From: Cellulophaga sp. 20_2_10 | GTDB taxonomy: Bacteria > Bacteroidota > Bacteroidia > Flavobacteriales > Flavobacteriaceae | DNA length: 64,000 nt | Direction of reading: 5' to 3' | Assembly: GCF_023476645.1 (NCBI RefSeq) | Contig: NZ_JAMCOJ010000008.1 | Coordinates: 62,001-126,000, forward strand | Shown here: positions 35,901 through 46,283 of the stretch, in pieces | Position numbering within the stretch: position 1 is the first letter of the stretch | Layout of the letters: each line of letters starts with the position of its first letter | Translations under genes and position numbers: made by a program | Notes under the pieces: generated by a model | Seen by the model: only the letters and a program-made list of their open reading frames with translations | Databases searched by the model: none | What the model was told of the DNA's origin: nothing

Positions 35901-36815
35901 TTATTGCTTTTCTTTTGACAACTTTAAGCTAACAGCAGGTATTAGATGTTTTGTATTGTCTTTAGATTTCACTTTAAAATCTGTCCAATCCCCCATACCA
36001 TAAACCATAACTTTAAAATTTTGGTTTTTATTGTAAATACCTCCAAATGTAGGTGCAAATCTATCTTCTAAGGTTAACTCATTACTAATAGGATCCTTAC
36101 CTTTTAGTGCATACCAATTGTAAGGCACAAATAACCACTCTAAACCAATATAAATACCTTCTCTAGGCATTTTTATATTAAATGCAGATAAGTCTATTGA
36201 CACAAAATCGTTTTCTGCAAACGCCTCCAAAATTATGCTTTTACGAAGTAAATCGGTTTTTGGTTTTTTTGTTTCTGGATCCACATTGTAGACACGAATC
36301 CTGAATTTAGATGCCTTTCTTTTAAAACTATCGTCTTTCTGAAAAAACACCGTAACCTTATTAATGTATTTTTTTTGAGCTCCTATGTTTGGGTAATATG
36401 TTGCCAAAACCCAAGGTGTAGAAGAAGATGCAAATCCGCTTTTTAAATCATAACTAGCAATAGGGTTTAAAACAAAAGAATCTCCTAAAGACTTAGCCAC
36501 AATAACCTCATCTAACTCAAAAGACTCTTGCTCCATATAGAATTTTTTATCTGTTACTATTTGTTTAACCGCAACAATAGTATCCTTATAACCCAAAGAA
36601 GACAAGTATACTTTTTTCTCTAAAAAAGCAGAGGGAACATCTATAAAAAAATATCCTTTTTCATCTGTAGATGCCCCTTTTAAAGTATTTAAAAAGCTGA
36701 CACTTACATAAGGCACTGTCTCCTGGGTCTTAGAGTCGTATATAGTCCCATCTATTAACACCTCTTGGGCAGTTATCGTAAACACAAAGAAAAAGAACAA
36801 TAAAAAAAATCTCAT
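35901..36815 (-). CDS. CarboxypepD-regulatory-like secreted protein
   Basis: The 304-aa protein has a signal peptide (ending TITAQ) and an N-terminal carboxypeptidase-regulatory beta-sandwich (LIDGTIYDSKTQETVPYVSV, STDEKGYFFIDV). The rest is beta-rich with no enzyme motif. This is the kind of domain found at the N terminus of TonB-dependent and gliding-related envelope proteins. The function is unknown. It is in a minus-strand run between the exonuclease and the FAH gene, 3 nt after the former. Confidence 0.78.
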   Translation of the reverse strand: MRFFLLFFFFVFTITAQEVLIDGTIYDSKTQETVPYVSVSFLNTLKGASTDEKGYFFIDVPSAFLEKKVYLSSLGYKDTIVAVKQIVTDKKFYMEQESFELDEVIVAKSLGDSFVLNPIASYDLKSGFASSSTPWVLATYYPNIGAQKKYINKVTVFFQKDDSFKRKASKFRIRVYNVDPETKKPKTDLLRKSIILEAFAENDFVSIDLSAFNIKMPREGIYIGLEWLFVPYNWYALKGKDPISNELTLEDRFAPTFGGIYNKNQNFKVMVYGMGDWTDFKVKSKDNTKHLIPAVSLKLSKEKQ

Positions 36816-36818
36816 TTT

Positions 36819-37595
36819 TTAACCTAACTTATTATTTAACTTACTAAGCTTAATTTGCGTTAGTACTTTTTTAGTGTAAAGAGGAAAATCTGCATTTAAA
36901 ATCCAACCAAAATAACCAGGTTCTTTTTCTAAAACAGCATCTACCTTTTTACCCTTGTGTTTCCCAAAAGAAAAAGCAGCATCACCATCAGCATCTACTA
37001 TAATAAAACCAGCAAAATCTACAAACTTTCTACGTGTAGTAAATTCTGATAATTTCTTAATGTCATTTTCTAATTCTGGGTAACGATCTAATTGAGATTT
37101 TAAAACCTCGTATGTTGCATTAGTATCTGCCGCAGCACTGTGCGCATTGGTTAAATCCTTATCACAATAAAATTTATAAGCAGCTTCTAGTGTTCTTTTT
37201 TCCATTTTAAAAAAAATAGTCTGCACATCTACAGAAACTGTATTTTTCATATCAAAATCTACATCTGCACGTAACATTTCTTCTGCTAAAAGTGGAATAT
37301 CAAATCGATCCGAATTGTAACCTCCTAAATCGCAATCTTTAATCATTGCATAAATTTCTTTAGACAACTCAGTAAAAGTTGGCTCATTAGCAACTTTCTC
37401 ATTTGTAATACCGTGTACCGCTATTACCTCTTCTGGAATTTGCATTTCTGGATTTACCAACCACGTTTTGCTTTCTTTATTTCCGTTAGGATATACTTTT
37501 AAAATGGAAATCTCTACCACTCTATCTTTAGCCACGTTTATTCCTGTTGTTTCTAAATCGAAAAAACACATTGGTCGTGTTAACTTTAAATCCAT
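36819..37595 (-). CDS. DnaQ-like 3'-5' exonuclease
   Basis: The 258-aa protein is a DEDDh-type exonuclease: CFFDLETTGIN (Asp13, Glu15), NSDRFDIPLL and HSAAADTNATYEVL, with a C-terminal domain after about residue 185 containing FSFGKHKGK (a DUF3820-like motif). It resembles the epsilon-like proteins of Bacteroidota that are not fused to polymerase. The role in proofreading or RNA turnover cannot be told apart. It heads the minus-strand group that runs to cinA. Confidence 0.9.
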   Translation of the reverse strand: MDLKLTRPMCFFDLETTGINVAKDRVVEISILKVYPNGNKESKTWLVNPEMQIPEEVIAVHGITNEKVANEPTFTELSKEIYAMIKDCDLGGYNSDRFDIPLLAEEMLRADVDFDMKNTVSVDVQTIFFKMEKRTLEAAYKFYCDKDLTNAHSAAADTNATYEVLKSQLDRYPELENDIKKLSEFTTRRKFVDFAGFIIVDADGDAAFSFGKHKGKKVDAVLEKEPGYFGWILNADFPLYTKKVLTQIKLSKLNNKLG

Positions 37596-37719
37596 TTTAT
37601 TTCTATTTTACCACAAATATAGCTGAATAGCTACTTTTACGAAAAGGAAAATAAGTATAAAAAAAAATGCTCTGTAAAAAACAGAGCATTTCTATACTAT
37701 TAAAGCAATTATATGCTTT

Positions 37720-39066
37720 TTAAACTTCTCTATTTACATCCCAAGCTTCAAGATAATCTGCTACAGTTTTAATAAACATACCACCTAAAGCACCATTTAC
37801 AACACGGTGATCATAACTGTGCGATAAAAACATTTTAGAACGTATGCCAATAAAGTCTCCTTCCGGAGTTTCTATAACAGAAGGCACTTTACGTATTGCT
37901 CCTAATGCTAAAATAGCAACTTGTGGCTGGTTAATAATTGGCGTTCCAAACACACTACCAAATGTACCAACATTTGTTACTGTGTAGGTTCCCCCTTGAA
38001 TATCGTCTGGCTTTAAAGCATTGTTTCTAGATCTGTTTGCCAAATCGTTTACCACTTTTGCCATACCAACTAAGTTTAATTGATCTGCATTTTTAATCAC
38101 AGGTACAATTAAATTACCATCTGGTAAAGCTGCTGCCATACCTATATTAATATTCTTCTTTTTAATTACAGAATCGCCATCAAAAGAAATATTTATTAAC
38201 GGAAATTTTTTAAGCGCAAAAGCCACTGCTTCCATAAAAATTGGAGTAAACGTTAGTTTTTCTCCTTCTCTTTGCTGAAAACTATTTTTATTTTTATTTC
38301 TCCAATTTACAAGATTGGTAACATCTACCTCTATAAAACTCTGTACGTGTGCAGATGTAGCTATACTAGCCGTCATATGCTGCGCAATTAATTTACCCAT
38401 ACGAGATAAAGGAACAACATCATCTCCTGCAGACGCAACAACTGGTGCTGCTTTTGGAGCTTGTGCTTTTACCGGAGCAGACTGCGGTGTTGGTGCACTT
38501 TTTGGTGCTGCAACAACACTACCATTATTACTAGGCGCTGTTCTATTTTCTACATAATCTAATATGTCTGTCTTTGTTACCCTACCTTCTTTACCTGTAC
38601 CAACTATTGCGTCTAATTCCGCAACAGAAATACCTTCTTCTTTAGCTATATTTTTAACTAAAGGAGAGTAAAATTTTTCTGTATCACTAAAATCTTGTGA
38701 TACTGCAACTGTTTCTTTAGCAACCGCAATAGAGTTTTCTATAGCAGCAACTTCAGGTGTTGCTTCAACTTTATCTTCAGCCTTAGCAGCATTAGCATCT
38801 GCTGCAACAGTAGTTCCTGCTTCTCCAGAAACTTCTATTATAGCAACAGTCTGACCAACTTGTACTATATCATCTACATTAAAAAGCATTTCAACCAACA
38901 CACCTTCTACTTCAGAGGGTACTTCAGAATCTACTTTATCTGTGGCAATTTCAAAAACAGCCTCATCCATCTCAATGGTATCTCCTACTTGCTTTAACCA
39001 AGTCGTTAATGTTGCTTCTGCAACACTTTCACCCATCTGAGGTAATTTTAATTCAAACTTTGACAT
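37720..39066 (-). CDS. 2-oxoacid dehydrogenase E2 (dihydrolipoamide acyltransferase)
   Basis: The 448-aa E2 has one lipoyl domain (VFEIATDKVDSEVPSEVEG, lipoylated Lys44 in the TDKVDS site), an E3-binding domain (FYSPLVKNIAKEEGISVAEL), an Ala/Pro-rich linker and a catalytic domain ending SHSYDHRVVNGALGG. The DHRVVNGA active-site form suggests a branched-chain or acetyl substrate; it is not the pyruvate-complex E2 with two lipoyl domains. Its E1 and E3 partners are not nearby. Confidence 0.92.
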   Translation of the reverse strand: MSKFELKLPQMGESVAEATLTTWLKQVGDTIEMDEAVFEIATDKVDSEVPSEVEGVLVEMLFNVDDIVQVGQTVAIIEVSGEAGTTVAADANAAKAEDKVEATPEVAAIENSIAVAKETVAVSQDFSDTEKFYSPLVKNIAKEEGISVAELDAIVGTGKEGRVTKTDILDYVENRTAPSNNGSVVAAPKSAPTPQSAPVKAQAPKAAPVVASAGDDVVPLSRMGKLIAQHMTASIATSAHVQSFIEVDVTNLVNWRNKNKNSFQQREGEKLTFTPIFMEAVAFALKKFPLINISFDGDSVIKKKNINIGMAAALPDGNLIVPVIKNADQLNLVGMAKVVNDLANRSRNNALKPDDIQGGTYTVTNVGTFGSVFGTPIINQPQVAILALGAIRKVPSVIETPEGDFIGIRSKMFLSHSYDHRVVNGALGGMFIKTVADYLEAWDVNREV

Positions 39067-39164
39067 ATTACTATTTTAAAAGCAAATTATATACTTAATT
39101 TTGCAAAAATAACAATTAAAACGCCATTTAACTGTATTTAGTGCATTTATTTTAATTCAAACTA

Positions 39165-39782
39165 TTACAATTTTAAAGAATTCTCAAAAGGAACCCTGTT
39201 TAAAATACTTCTACCTAGTGTAACCTCATCTGCATATTCTAGTTCATCACCAACTGCTATACCACGCGCTATAGTAGATGTTTTTACATCCAAACTTTCT
39301 ATTTGTTTGTAAATATAGAAGTTGGTTGTATCCCCTTCCATTGTAGAACTTAAAGCAAAAATAAGTTCTTTTATAATACCTTCTTTAGATTTACTAACCA
39401 AAGAATTTATTGTTAAGTTTTGCGGACCTACACCTTCCATTGGCGATATTCTACCTCCTAAAACGTGATATAACCCTCGGTATTGCCCAGTATTTTCTAT
39501 CGCCATTACATCTCTAATATCTTCTACTACGCAAACCAAAGACTCGTCTCGCTTAGGGTTTGCGCAAATTTCGCATAAAGCAACATCAGATATGTTATGA
39601 CAGTTAGTGCAAAACTTAATCTCTTCTCGTAATTTTAATAAACTAGAAGACAGTGCTGTAGTTTGGTCTTTAGGTTGTTTTAATAAATGCAATGCCAAAC
39701 GCAAAGCTGTACGCTTGCCAATTCCCGGCAACTGAGAAATTTCATACACTGCATTTTCTAACAACTTAGAAGAGAATTCCAT
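39165..39782 (-). CDS. recR: recombination protein RecR
   Basis: The 205-aa protein has the HhH region [17 protein letters not shown], the four-Cys zinc finger [17 protein letters not shown] and a Toprim domain ([12 protein letters not shown]). It acts with RecO/RecF to load RecA at gaps. It is divergent from a symporter. Confidence 0.96.
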   Translation of the reverse strand: MEFSSKLLENAVYEISQLPGIGKRTALRLALHLLKQPKDQTTALSSSLLKLREEIKFCTNCHNISDVALCEICANPKRDESLVCVVEDIRDVMAIENTGQYRGLYHVLGGRISPMEGVGPQNLTINSLVSKSKEGIIKELIFALSSTMEGDTTNFYIYKQIESLDVKTSTIARGIAVGDELEYADEVTLGRSILNRVPFENSLKL

Positions 39783-39865
39783 TCAATTATTTTTCTAAAC
39801 AAATTTACAATTTATTCTTGTTATTTATGAAGGATTAATACCTATGATGATATTTTTTCTTTTTG

Positions 39866-39872
39866 TACTTTG
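39866..39872 (+). promoter_or_regulatory. -7-like box upstream of the symporter
   Basis: TACTTTG lies 20 nt before the ATG at 39892, inside what would be coding sequence if the ATG at 39844 were used; it supports the later start. Confidence 0.4.
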
Positions 39873-39891
39873 CACCCGTAATTTTTACTTT

Positions 39892-41370
39892 ATGACATCT
39901 ACACATATCCTAATTCTTATAGGTTGTTACTTTTTAGTATTACTGTTTATATCTTACTTAACCGGAAAAAACGATTCTAACGAAGACTTTTTTAAAGCAG
40001 GAAAACAATCTCCTTGGTATATTGTAGCATTTGGTATGGTCGGTGCCTCTTTATCTGGGGTTACATTTATATCTGTACCCGGATGGGTCCAAGGCTCACA
40101 GTTTAGCTATATGCAAGTTGTTTTTGGTTATTTAGTAGGCTATTTTGTTATAGCATACCTATTAATGCCTATTTACTATAAACTTAACGTAACCTCTATT
40201 TACGAGTACCTAAAAGAACGTTTTGGTATTGTTAGTTACAAAACAGGAGCTTTCTTTTTCTTTATATCTAGAGTCCTAGGTGCCTCTTTTAGGTTATTTT
40301 TAGTCGCATTAGTATTACAGCAATTTGTTTTTGATGACCTAAACATTCCTTTTGAAATTACCGTAACCCTTTCTATATTACTTATATGGATCTATACTTT
40401 TAAAGGCGGAATAAAAACTATTGTCTGGACAGATACATTACAAACACTTTTTATGTTAGTGTCTGTTGGTTTATCTATCTATTTTATTACTGATAAACTA
40501 GATATGAGTTTAGGCAGTTTACTAGCGTCTGAAGAACTACAGCAATACAATAAAATATTTTTTACTGACAACTTCCTTGCTAAAAACCATTTTATAAAAT
40601 CATTTTTCGGAGGTATGTTTATTGCCATTTGTATGACAGGATTAGACCAAGATATGATGCAAAAAAACTTAAGTTGTAAAACATTAAAAGATGCACAAAA
40701 AAATATGGTTTCTTTTAGTCTAGTACTGGTCGTTGTTAACTTTATATTTTTACTATTAGGAGCTCTTTTATTTATCTACGCTAATAAATTTAATATTGTT
40801 ACACCTTCTCTTGGTGGTGTGGGCGAACCTAAAACAGATTTACTTTTTCCTGAAATTGCCCTAAATAGCGGATTAGGAATTACAATAGCCATAACATTTA
40901 TGCTAGGTTTAATAGCCGCAGCTTACAGTAGTGCAGATAGCGCACTTACCTCTTTAACAACTTCTTTTTGTGTAGATTTCTTAGGGATTGAAAAAAAGCC
41001 AGAGAAAGAACAAAAGAAACTCCGCAAGCTTACACATATAGGAATGAGCATTTTACTTATTATTGTTATAATAATTTTTAAAAACATTCTAGACCGTAAC
41101 GTAATAGATAGCTTGCTTACAGTTGCAACCTATACATACGGACCGCTACTTGGCTTATTTGCATTTGGTATTTTTACAAAACATAAAATAAAAGACAAAT
41201 GGTCTTGGTTAGTTGCAATTGTACCCGTAATCTTAATTTTATTAATTTCTAACATACCAGCAGAAAAACTTGGCGGATACATTGTTGGGTACGAATTATT
41301 ACCAATTAACGGTTTACTAACCTTTTTTGGTCTTTGGTTGATACGTAAAAAGGGATACAATCAATTTTAA
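39892..41370 (+). CDS. sodium:solute symporter (SSS) family protein
   Basis: This membrane transporter of 492 aa has about 13 hydrophobic segments. SSS motifs include [20 protein letters not shown] near the N terminus, [15 protein letters not shown] and a [17 protein letters not shown] region. The substrate is not evident. I use the ATG at 39892 ([12 protein letters not shown]), which begins the first membrane segment; an ATG 48 nt upstream would place the promoter-like box inside the gene. Confidence 0.9.
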   Translation: MTSTHILILIGCYFLVLLFISYLTGKNDSNEDFFKAGKQSPWYIVAFGMVGASLSGVTFISVPGWVQGSQFSYMQVVFGYLVGYFVIAYLLMPIYYKLNVTSIYEYLKERFGIVSYKTGAFFFFISRVLGASFRLFLVALVLQQFVFDDLNIPFEITVTLSILLIWIYTFKGGIKTIVWTDTLQTLFMLVSVGLSIYFITDKLDMSLGSLLASEELQQYNKIFFTDNFLAKNHFIKSFFGGMFIAICMTGLDQDMMQKNLSCKTLKDAQKNMVSFSLVLVVVNFIFLLLGALLFIYANKFNIVTPSLGGVGEPKTDLLFPEIALNSGLGITIAITFMLGLIAAAYSSADSALTSLTTSFCVDFLGIEKKPEKEQKKLRKLTHIGMSILLIIVIIIFKNILDRNVIDSLLTVATYTYGPLLGLFAFGIFTKHKIKDKWSWLVAIVPVILILLISNIPAEKLGGYIVGYELLPINGLLTFFGLWLIRKKGYNQF

Positions 41371-41437
41371 AAATCTTAACAAAAAGTTAAATATTTATTA
41401 TTTGTAATATTTTTTAACTCGTAATATATTTTTCAGT

Positions 41438-41797
41438 TTAATATTGATTTGTAGCTAATAAAACTAAAGTACAAGCTACCACAACTTCTATATTATTCTT
41501 TTTCAATATGTTGTAAAACTCAGGATTCTCTGTTCCTGGATTAAATATTACTCGCTTTGGCTGCAATTTTACTATTGAATTGTAATATTCTACCTGCCTA
41601 AATGGGTTTAAATATAAAGTAACTGTATTTATATTTTGAAAATCCGTTAAATTATCTTTAATTTGGAGCTGTAGAATAGTCCCTAAATTTTTACCAAACG
41701 CTACTGTTGTTATTTTCTTTTCTAATAGTTTCTTTACAGCAAGATAACTATACCGATTCGGATTCAACGAAGCACCAAAAACAAGGGTTTTAGACAT
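41438..41797 (-). CDS. CoA-binding domain protein
   Basis: The 119-aa protein has a Rossmann-like CoA-binding fold: LVFGASLNPNRYSYLAVKKLL and a terminal KRVIFNPGTENPEFY. It is common in Bacteroidota near recR and the SSS symporter. The ligand and partner are unknown. Confidence 0.85.
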   Translation of the reverse strand: MSKTLVFGASLNPNRYSYLAVKKLLEKKITTVAFGKNLGTILQLQIKDNLTDFQNINTVTLYLNPFRQVEYYNSIVKLQPKRVIFNPGTENPEFYNILKKNNIEVVVACTLVLLATNQY

Positions 41798-41967
41798 TTT
41801 TTGAAAATTTAATGTTAAATTTTGTTAACTAATGTAACTTTATTGTAAATATTACGTCTTATAACTATATATAGTTATTTATAAAGACATTTTAAGATAA
41901 GGTCATTGATAACGCTGTATTTTTATAGTTAATGGTTAGTGTTTAGTATAGCCTATCGATGACAAAG

Positions 41968-41995
41968 AAGCCCAGAGTTTTATAACTCTGGGCTT
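41968..41995 (-). terminator. hairpin terminator after the fabH-like gene
   Basis: A 12-bp stem (AAGCCCAGAGTT with its complement) and a 4-nt loop lie about 28 nt past the stop on the minus strand. Confidence 0.85.
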
Positions 41996-42022
41996 TGTGT
42001 TTTTATAAAGGTTAGGTATTGG

Positions 42023-43033
42023 TTACCATTTAATTACCACACTACCCCAAGTAAACCCACTACCAAAGGCTGCTAAAACTACCAAGTCACCTTTTTTAAC
42101 TTTACCTTGCTCCCAAGCCTCTGTTAATGCTATTGGTATAGAAGCTGCCGTTGTATTACCATATTTCATGATATTATTAAATACCTGATCATCGTTTAAC
42201 TTAAACTTCTTCTGTATAAACTGAGAAATTCTAAGGTTTGCCTGATGTGGCACTAACATATCAATATCAGATACTTCCAAATTATTAGCTTGTAACCCTT
42301 CCATAATTACCTCACTAAAACGAACTACTGCATTTTTAAAAACAAATTGCCCATTCATATACGGGAAATAAGATTCGTCATTAGGATCGTTATCTTCTAT
42401 AATATCTGTAACCCAGCGCTTACCCATACCTGGAGCAATTAAAGATAATTCTTCTGCGTGTTGCCCTTCAGAATGTAAATGCGTAGATAATATACCTGTA
42501 TCTGTACCTTCTGCTCTACTTAATACTGCTGCTCCTGCTCCATCACCAAAAATTACAGAGACACCTCTACCACGTGTAGACATATCTAAACCGTGAGAAT
42601 GCAATTCAGATCCAATTACCAGAACATTTTTATACATTCCGCTTTTTATATACTGGTCTGCCACAGAAATAGCGTAAACAAAACCAGAACACTGGTTTCT
42701 TACATCTAAAGCACCAACCGTTTTAATTCCCAAATCTCTTTGTACTAAAACACCTGGTCCTGGAAAATAGTAATCTGGACTTAGCGTAGCAAAAACAATA
42801 AAATCAATATCATCCTTATCTATACCAGCACGTTCTATAGCAATTTTGGCAGCTTTAACTCCCATTGTTGTGGTAGTGTCGCCATCGCCTTTTACTACGT
42901 GTCTTCTTTCTTTAATACCTGTACGTTCTTGTATCCAAGCGTCATTGGTATCCATCACTTTAGACAAATCATCGTTTGTAACCACGTTTTCTGGTACATA
43001 ATGACCTAAGCCTGTTATTTTTGAATTATACAT
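42023..43033 (-). CDS. fabH: ketoacyl-ACP synthase III (FabH-like)
   Basis: The 336-aa protein has the FabH triad: Cys115 in VRNQCSGF, His in PHQANLR and Asn in YGNTTAAS. It would start fatty-acid elongation by condensing acyl-CoA with malonyl-ACP. An insert around KRWVTDIIEDNDPNDES is longer than in E. coli FabH, so a second, specialised FabH (branched or hydroxylated primer) is possible. Confidence 0.9.
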   Translation of the reverse strand: MYNSKITGLGHYVPENVVTNDDLSKVMDTNDAWIQERTGIKERRHVVKGDGDTTTTMGVKAAKIAIERAGIDKDDIDFIVFATLSPDYYFPGPGVLVQRDLGIKTVGALDVRNQCSGFVYAISVADQYIKSGMYKNVLVIGSELHSHGLDMSTRGRGVSVIFGDGAGAAVLSRAEGTDTGILSTHLHSEGQHAEELSLIAPGMGKRWVTDIIEDNDPNDESYFPYMNGQFVFKNAVVRFSEVIMEGLQANNLEVSDIDMLVPHQANLRISQFIQKKFKLNDDQVFNNIMKYGNTTAASIPIALTEAWEQGKVKKGDLVVLAAFGSGFTWGSVVIKW

Positions 43034-43272
43034 ATTTTCTACTTTAAAATCTTATTTCTTGAGAGCAAAACCCTATTTAAGCCTGCAATATATAAATAAT
43101 GATACCTTTTATTTACAATAGATTGAAGATAACCAAAAAAACTGATAATTAACACAAGGTGTGTCAGTTTGTCATAGTAACCTTAATTGGTATTTTATTT
43201 GCCATAGTAATAATAGAATTAAAAATAATAATCAGTTTCCCTCTTAGGGATTAAAAAAAATACAATTTAATT
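43034..43272. other. divergent intergenic region, fabH-like and htpG
   Basis: It holds TATATTGC on the minus strand (about 43085-43092), a plausible -7 box for fabH. I see no CIRCE element or clear htpG promoter. Confidence 0.35.
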
Positions 43273-45162
43273 ATGGCGACAGGTAAGATTAATGTATCCG
43301 TAGAGAATATTTTTCCGCTTATTAAGAAGTTTCTTTACAGCGATCACGAGATATTTTTACGTGAATTAATATCTAATGCTACAGATGCAACATTAAAATT
43401 AAAGCATTTAACTTCTATAGGTGAAGCTAAAGTAGAATATGGTAATCCAGTTATCGAAATAAAAGTAGATAAAGAAGGAAAAAAAATACATATTATAGAT
43501 CAAGGTCTAGGTATGTCTGCAGACGAGGTTGAAAAATACATTAACCAAGTTGCTTTTTCTGGTGCGGAAGAATTTTTAGACAAATACAAAGATTCTGCTA
43601 AAGACTCTGGTATTATTGGTCATTTTGGTCTTGGTTTTTACTCTGCTTTTATGGTTGCAGAAAAAGTAGAAATTATTACTAAAAGTTTTAAAGACGAACC
43701 TGCTGCACATTGGACTTGTGATGGCTCTCCTAATTTTACATTAGAAGCTTCTGACAAGACAGATCGTGGAACAGAAATTATTTTACATGTTGCTGATGAT
43801 TCTACCGAATTTTTAGAAGAAGGTAAAATAAGTGAACTTTTAAACAAGTACAACAAATTTATGCCGGTACCAATTAAATTTGGTATGCGTACAGAAACTT
43901 TGCCTAAGCCAGAAGACGCTAAGGAAGAAGATGCTGCACCAACACAAGAGGTAGACAATATTATAAACAACCCTAACCCGGCTTGGACAAAAGCTCCTGC
44001 CGATTTAAAAGATGAAGACTATAAAGGTTTTTACAGAGAGTTATACCCAATGCAATTTGAGGAGCCTTTGTTTCACATACACCTTAATGTAGACTATCCT
44101 TTTAACTTAACGGGTATTTTATATTTCCCGAAGTTAACAAACGACTTAAACGTACAAAAAGACCGCATACAACTATACCAAAACCAAGTATTTGTCACAG
44201 ACAATGTAGAAGGTATTGTTCCAGAGTTTTTAACTATGTTACGTGGTGTTATAGATTCTCCAGATATACCATTAAATGTATCTAGATCTTACCTACAAGC
44301 AGATGGTGCTGTTAAAAAGATATCATCTTACATCTCTAAAAAAGTAGCAGATAAATTAGCTTCTTTATACAAGAATAACAGAGAAGATTTTGAAGCTAAG
44401 TGGAATGACATTAAAATTGTTATTGAATACGGAATGCTTTCTGATGATAAATTCTTTGACAAGGCTGACAAATTTGCGTTGTACCCAACTGTAGATGGTG
44501 CTTTCTATACGTTTGAAGAATTACAAGAAAAATTAAAAGCGACACAGACTGACAAAGACAACAAATTAGTTCTTTTATACGCGTCTGATAAAGAAGCACA
44601 ACACAGTTATATTGAAGCTGCAAAAGCTAAAGGATACGAGGTTTTATTATTAGATTCTCCTATTATTAGTCACTTAATGCAAAAATTAGAAACTTCTAAA
44701 GAGAATATTTCTTTTGCAAGAGTAGATGCAGACCACATAGACAATCTTATTAAGAAAGACGAAGAACAAATATCTAAACTTTCTGAAGAAGAAAAAGAAG
44801 CTCTTAAAAAAGAACTAGAAGAAACAATTACAAACAAAAGCTTTACTGTACAATTAGAAGCTATGGATAGTGCTGCTTCTCCTTTTACAATTACAGAGCC
44901 AGAGTTTATGCGTAGAATGAAAGAAATGCAACAAAGCGGCGGTGGCGGTGGTATGTTTGGTATGGGTAATATGCCAGAAATGTACAACCTAATTGTTAAC
45001 ACAAACCACGATTTAGTTTCGGAAATTTTAAATGCAGATACTCCAGAAACTAAAAAACGTTTGATAAACCAATCGTTAGACTTAGCACGTTTATCTAAAG
45101 GTTTATTAAAAGGTGAAGAGCTTACAAACTTTATTAAAAGAAGTTACGAAATGGTAAAGTAA
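43273..45162 (+). CDS. htpG: chaperone HtpG (Hsp90)
   Basis: The 629-aa protein has the GHKL ATPase domain: ELISNATDATLKLKHL, IIDQGLGMSADEV, HFGLGFYSAFMVA, then the middle domain and a Gly-rich loop GGGGGMFGMG near 560. ATP-dependent cytosolic chaperone. It is monocistronic, followed by a terminator. Confidence 0.97.
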   Translation: MATGKINVSVENIFPLIKKFLYSDHEIFLRELISNATDATLKLKHLTSIGEAKVEYGNPVIEIKVDKEGKKIHIIDQGLGMSADEVEKYINQVAFSGAEEFLDKYKDSAKDSGIIGHFGLGFYSAFMVAEKVEIITKSFKDEPAAHWTCDGSPNFTLEASDKTDRGTEIILHVADDSTEFLEEGKISELLNKYNKFMPVPIKFGMRTETLPKPEDAKEEDAAPTQEVDNIINNPNPAWTKAPADLKDEDYKGFYRELYPMQFEEPLFHIHLNVDYPFNLTGILYFPKLTNDLNVQKDRIQLYQNQVFVTDNVEGIVPEFLTMLRGVIDSPDIPLNVSRSYLQADGAVKKISSYISKKVADKLASLYKNNREDFEAKWNDIKIVIEYGMLSDDKFFDKADKFALYPTVDGAFYTFEELQEKLKATQTDKDNKLVLLYASDKEAQHSYIEAAKAKGYEVLLLDSPIISHLMQKLETSKENISFARVDADHIDNLIKKDEEQISKLSEEEKEALKKELEETITNKSFTVQLEAMDSAASPFTITEPEFMRRMKEMQQSGGGGGMFGMGNMPEMYNLIVNTNHDLVSEILNADTPETKKRLINQSLDLARLSKGLLKGEELTNFIKRSYEMVK

Positions 45163-45187
45163 CATTTACTATTAGGCTTAAAAATAG

Positions 45188-45222
45188 AAAATCCGCATCA
45201 ATTACTTGATGCGGATTTTTTT
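45188..45222. terminator. hairpin terminator after htpG
   Basis: The stem AAATCCGCATCA/TGATGCGGATTT with a 6-nt loop and flanking A and T runs serves the convergent genes. Confidence 0.88.
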
Positions 45223-45239
45223 ATACTACTACTCTATTT

Positions 45240-46283
45240 TTAGTTATGGTAATAAATTAAACCATTAGCTACTTTTAAATTTATATTCTGGTCCTCTAAC
45301 GTAAAGTTTGCTGCAGGATTTGAACCTTCTTTAACTTTAGATGTAAAGGCATTTATAAGATTATTATTTTCTCCCTTACCATATATGTTTAATTTAGAGT
45401 AATCTGAATCTAAATTAAAACTCGCATTATTATTTAAATTGTAAAACCAAAAGACACCATTATAATCATTAATTTTTACATTCTCTTTTAGTTCTGCAAT
45501 TTCCACTTTTGAAAAGTCATTTTCTATAGTTGCGTTTTTAATGCTCCCAATTAAACCTTTATAAACATCGTTAAAATAAAATTGAGCTCCTTCAATTTCT
45601 GCTGCATAAAAATAACCATCCTTTATATGAAATCTACTTTTGCTATTTGTTATTTTATCTAAAATTACACCGCCTCTTTTAATTTTTAATTCAGTCTGGT
45701 TTTCTATTTTATTAAATTTAATTTGACTACTAGAACCATTAACTTTTAAAATAACACCCTCAGGAACTTTAATAACAAACTTAGGCCTTACTCCCTTAGA
45801 TTTCTCATAACTATACTTCGCCTTATTCGGCTTAACTTTAATAGATTTTAAATATGGCTTGTAACCAGCATACATTTCTTTAACTATAGAATCTTTTGTT
45901 TTTCTTATATTTACAGTGTCTCTACTTCTTAAATAAAGGGCCATTTTATCCGATGTTATAATTTCAAAAAAACGATATTTCGAATTTTTCCCTCTACTCG
46001 TTATTGCCAGATTACCGCCTTCTTTCTCTGTTGTCACTTTAATAGCTTCTACATAATTTTGCATCTGCCTTTTTGAGTATTTCGTAAAAGAAACTGAATA
46101 ATCCACGTGTACTTTATTATCTATAGACTTCTCTATTAAGACTTCATCAGTAAATAGATTAAGAGTTACTTTACCTTCTTTATTTACTTCAAAATCCTTT
46201 TTATACACAACTACCTCTTGCGCGCTAACTACTCCTGTTGTAATTAAGATTAATAATAGTAAAATTTTATATGGCTGTTTCAT
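45240..46283 (-). CDS. DUF4097-like secreted protein
   Basis: The 347-aa protein has a signal peptide (ending VVSAQ) and a beta-rich body with repeated strands such as LKVNGSSSQIKFNKIEN. It resembles DUF4097-type beta-helical proteins that follow anti-sigma-like membrane genes. It is the third gene of sigma-membrane protein-DUF4097 and overlaps the second by 17 nt. Confidence 0.7.
   Translation of the reverse strand: MKQPYKILLLLILITTGVVSAQEVVVYKKDFEVNKEGKVTLNLFTDEVLIEKSIDNKVHVDYSVSFTKYSKRQMQNYVEAIKVTTEKEGGNLAITSRGKNSKYRFFEIITSDKMALYLRSRDTVNIRKTKDSIVKEMYAGYKPYLKSIKVKPNKAKYSYEKSKGVRPKFVIKVPEGVILKVNGSSSQIKFNKIENQTELKIKRGGVILDKITNSKSRFHIKDGYFYAAEIEGAQFYFNDVYKGLIGSIKNATIENDFSKVEIAELKENVKINDYNGVFWFYNLNNNASFNLDSDYSKLNIYGKGENNNLINAFTSKVKEGSNPAANFTLEDQNINLKVANGLIYYHN

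Noticed and set aside
39844-39891. Earlier ATG of the symporter
   Set aside because: The stretch carries a -7-like box and does not resemble family N termini.
43034-43272. CIRCE or other heat-shock operator for htpG
   Set aside because: No TTAGCACTC-N9-GAGTGCTAA repeat or similar inverted repeat is present.
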